DNA of 9,121 nucleotides. Origin: 2-01-FULL-45-10 sp964433975 (GTDB lineage Bacteria > Omnitrophota > Gorgyraeia > 2-01-FULL-45-10). Shown here piece by piece: positions 7,793-9,121 of this stretch. Within the stretch, counting starts at the first letter, position 1. The number at the start of each line of letters is the position of its first letter. The stretch spans positions 1-9,121 of the forward strand of contig CAYSSS010000063.1 of the NCBI GenBank assembly GCA_964433975.1, written 5' to 3'. The notes below the pieces were generated by a model, which was given only the letters and a program-made list of their open reading frames with translations, made no database searches and had not been told where the DNA came from. Position numbers and translations under genes: made by a program.

Positions 7793-7821
7793 TTGCTAAA
7801 AATCGGCTTGTGGTGTAGACT
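7793..7821 (+). promoter_or_regulatory. Promoter of the DUF3800 gene, probably leaderless
   Basis: TTGCTA (7793-7798) and TAGACT (7816-7821) are 17 nt apart, and the ATG at 7830 begins eight bases after the -10. No Shine-Dalgarno precedes it. An overlapping TATAAC at 7821-7826 is a better -10 by letter, but it would put the transcription start downstream of the ATG and has no -35 at proper spacing. Together with 7667-7694 this makes the 172-bp gap a compact divergent promoter region. Confidence 0.5.
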
Positions 7822-7829
7822 ATAACTTT

Positions 7830-8642
7830 ATGGAAGCGCTGAGAATTAAAGTTCCATATTATAGGTTATACATAGACGAGGCCGGCGATCATACTTACAA
7901 AGATTTAGAGTATGTTTCTCACCGGTATTTGGGTCTATTAGGATGCATATTTGAAAGGGCGGTTGATTATCAGAAAGCTGCCGATGAGCTTAAAACATTA
8001 AAAGACGAATTTTGGCCAAAGCCCGATCCTGATAAACCCGTAATTTTTCACAGAGAAGATATAATAAATTGCCGGAAGTATTTCTCGCTATTTAGAAACG
8101 AAGAGATTAAAAACAAATTTGATGCTAAATTAATCGATTATTTGAAGCGTCAGAAATTTGTGATTATAAATGTTGTTTTAGATAAGAAGGCGCACGCTTC
8201 TCAATACAAATATCCCATCAATCCTTACGATTACTGCCTCACCGCAATGTTGGAGCGTTATTGTGGCTGGCTAAAAATGAAGAGAAATCTTGGTGACGTT
8301 TTGGCGGAAAGTCGGGGCGGGAGAGAAGATAGGCAATTGAAAGCAGTGTATAAGAAAATATATCATCATGGCACCAATCAGCGTACCAACCCAAAGTTTT
8401 TCAATAATGTATTAACCTCATGCGAAATTAAAATTAAACCAAAGATTACCAATATTGCCGGGCTTCAGATCGCAGATATCTTGGCTTATCCATTAAAAGA
8501 AAAAATATTCTATGAAAAAGGCATTAGAAAAGACAATTTTGTAGGCACCTTTAATGAAAGAATTTTTAATGCGGTAAAAGATAAGTATAATAGGGAGATT
8601 TTTACCGGTAGAGTGAGAGGTTATGGCGAGGTATTCATATAG
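7830..8642 (+). CDS. DUF3800-family protein, putative RNase H-fold nuclease
   Basis: A 270-residue protein with the hallmarks of the DUF3800 family (Pfam PF12686, recalled). It opens with YRLYIDEAGD (11-20), the first strand carrying the paired acids D16-E17. FHRED (73-77) and VVLDKK (115-120) follow. AESRGGREDRQL (159-170) supplies E160 and D167, and GLQIADILAYP (211-221) supplies D216. A metal-binding acidic set across such strands fits an RNase H-like nuclease fold, but no activity is established to my knowledge. The length is normal for the family and nothing is truncated. No signal peptide or membrane segment is seen, so it is cytosolic. The ATG at 7830 lies only 13 codons before the first conserved motif, so a later start is unlikely. 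Members often sit near mobile or phage-defence genes, which suits the flanking repeats; its role here is unknown. Confidence 0.85.
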   Translation: MEALRIKVPYYRLYIDEAGDHTYKDLEYVSHRYLGLLGCIFERAVDYQKAADELKTLKDEFWPKPDPDKPVIFHREDIINCRKYFSLFRNEEIKNKFDAKLIDYLKRQKFVIINVVLDKKAHASQYKYPINPYDYCLTAMLERYCGWLKMKRNLGDVLAESRGGREDRQLKAVYKKIYHHGTNQRTNPKFFNNVLTSCEIKIKPKITNIAGLQIADILAYPLKEKIFYEKGIRKDNFVGTFNERIFNAVKDKYNREIFTGRVRGYGEVFI

Positions 8643-8672
8643 AAATAAAAAAGCCCTGATTTCTCAGGGCTT
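8643..8672 (-). terminator. Intrinsic terminator of the minus-strand small RNA
   Basis: Read on the minus strand, AAGCCCTGA (8672-8664) pairs perfectly with TCAGGGCTT (8659-8651) around a GAAA loop, and is followed by TTTTTTATTT. On the plus strand the hairpin is followed by CGATCGC with no T-run. The signal therefore ends transcription coming from the right, not the DUF3800 message, although it may still protect that message's 3' end. Confidence 0.85.
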
Positions 8673-8710
8673 CGATCGCTAAGCGCGATCCACCTCCAAT
8701 TTCTTGGACT
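8645..8710 (-). ncRNA. Predicted small structured RNA of about 65 nt
   Basis: A complete transcription unit lies between the DUF3800 gene and the right repeat. A near-consensus promoter (8717-8745) predicts a start near 8710 and the terminator ends near 8645. The RNA would fold into three hairpins in a row: CCAA-GAAA-TTGG (8707-8696), GATCGC-GCTTA-GCGATC (8690-8674), and the terminator stem with another GAAA loop (8672-8651). A single-stranded GGAGGTG (8697-8691, its first two bases shared with hairpin 1) resembles a Shine-Dalgarno. The only adjoining reading frame, starting at that GTG, is four codons long, so it is not protein-coding. It matches no RNA family I recognise (not tRNA, 6S, tmRNA, SRP RNA, or the GEMM or preQ1 riboswitches). 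It converges on the DUF3800 gene and would be antisense to its 3' UTR. Confidence 0.65.
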
Positions 8711-8716
8711 AGTCAA

Positions 8717-8745
8717 AGTATACCTTATGAGGAAGTGAATGTCAA
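8717..8745 (-). promoter_or_regulatory. Near-consensus sigma-70 promoter for the small RNA
   Basis: On the minus strand TTGACA (8745-8740) is a perfect -35, followed at the ideal 17 nt by TATACT (8722-8717), a 5 of 6 match. It is the best-scoring promoter in the window by eye, and begins about 10 nt inside the inner edge of the right repeat. Nothing but the small hairpin unit lies downstream before the terminator, which is the main reason to call an RNA gene. Confidence 0.8.
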
Positions 8746-8754
8746 GAAATTTTT

Positions 8755-9121
8755 TAAAATCCGCTCTTTTATACCTAGACAGTTGCCGAGAAAGGAAAAT
8801 TATTTAAGATGAATTCGTCCAGCCAAAAGGCAATTTTCACATACAACTCTATATAGCTGTGGATGTGGAATTTCCTACACGTAGACGATTGGAAATTTGC
8901 CCGCGCCCAAAATTGCCTTTTTGTTTCGAGTCTTTTGTGGGGAGGGCTCGGCAACCCACCGACGCCTCGTGTGATTTACGTGTTGGAAGCGGAGGTGGGG
9001 CGGACGAGCTTGTAGAGGCGCGCGTTTTTCATGGTGTAGCGTGTAGGCGAGGACGCGAGCGCGCCGGCTGTAGCCGTTACTCTACCTGTTTAGCTACAGC
9101 GCAGAGGCAGGCGCGATGCCG
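8755..9121 (-). repeat. Right copy of the long structured inverted repeat
   Basis: This is the inverted partner of 1-297 and is about 70 nt longer. Most of the extra length is a 58-nt insertion (8838-8895) inside the loop of the central palindrome; the rest is a longer variable loop around 8961-8993. Conserved blocks run from the inside out: 8755-8837, 8896-8921, 8942-8957, 9001-9018 and 9042-9121. Conservation is highest at the two ends and lowest in the middle, which is not what simple neutral drift after a duplication would give. No coding frame with an RBS is visible. Confidence 0.9.
8825..8921. repeat. Expanded palindrome with a nested hairpin insertion in the right repeat
   Basis: The arms 8825-8837 and 8909-8921 are 13-bp perfect complements and correspond to the left hairpin at 189-230. 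The loop here is 71 nt instead of 10. The extra 58 nt (8838-8895) lie between an AAAA and an AAA run (read on the minus strand) and add two nested stems: CACAT 8838-8842 with ATGTG 8863-8867, and AATTTCC 8869-8875 with GGAAATT 8891-8897, the last two bases of which belong to the flanking run. This is insertion of a structured piece into the loop of a conserved palindrome, or its loss from the left copy. Confidence 0.75.

Noticed and set aside
8643..8672. Terminator of the DUF3800 gene on the plus strand
   Set aside because: The hairpin lies right after the stop codon but is preceded, not followed, by the A/T-run on that strand, so the U-tract exists only for minus-strand transcription.
8673..8700. 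A tRNA/tmRNA-like 3' end on the plus strand (CGATCCACCTCCA at 8686-8698), which could mark an integration site
   Set aside because: The short match has no T-stem partner, no acceptor stem and no rest of a tRNA, and is better explained as the complement of the small-RNA hairpin region.

Overview
The window is AT-rich bacterial DNA holding three protein genes between two long inverted copies of a structured repeat. The best guess for the host is an uncultivated bacterium of the Omnitrophota (OP3) type. This rests on recognition, not proof: the 2,346-residue exported protein has a signal peptide followed by a DTLAP-type motif and alternates unassigned helical modules with A/P/G-rich linkers, a pattern I associate with that phylum. 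The standard code is used and the promoters look like ordinary sigma-70 sites.

Layout. Positions 1-297 are the left repeat copy. Positions 298-399 hold promoters and a 16-bp perfect palindrome ahead of a small XRE/Cro-type regulator (400-600, +). The giant gene (617-7657, -) converges on it with a 16-bp gap and no visible terminator. A 172-bp divergent region (7658-7829) carries a promoter for the giant gene and one for a DUF3800-family gene (7830-8642, +). In both cases the -10 element lies only 8-9 nt from the ATG and there is no Shine-Dalgarno, so both mRNAs are probably leaderless. Between the DUF3800 stop and the right repeat is a compact unit on the minus strand (8645-8745): a near-consensus promoter, three short hairpins (two closed by GAAA loops) and a U-tract terminator. 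It predicts an undescribed RNA of about 65 nt. Positions 8755-9121 are the right repeat copy, inverted.

The two repeat copies share a perfect 83-nt inner block and a 79/80-nt outer block. The middle diverges strongly but keeps palindromes, and one stem shows a compensatory base-pair change. The outermost 55 nt match perfectly and both ends stop at the window edge, which looks like an assembly-graph break inside a multicopy repeat. True element ends and target-site duplications therefore cannot be judged.

How the parts may work together is inference. The XRE protein probably controls its own promoter through the palindrome. The giant protein appears to be exported, yet contains an apparently complete protein-L-isoaspartate methyltransferase module, normally a cytosolic SAM-dependent repair enzyme. 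The DUF3800 protein is a putative RNase H-fold nuclease of a family common in mobile and defence neighbourhoods. The small RNA would be fully antisense to the DUF3800 3' UTR. Whether the repeats make the whole block one mobile unit or are merely two dispersed copies is not settled by this sequence.
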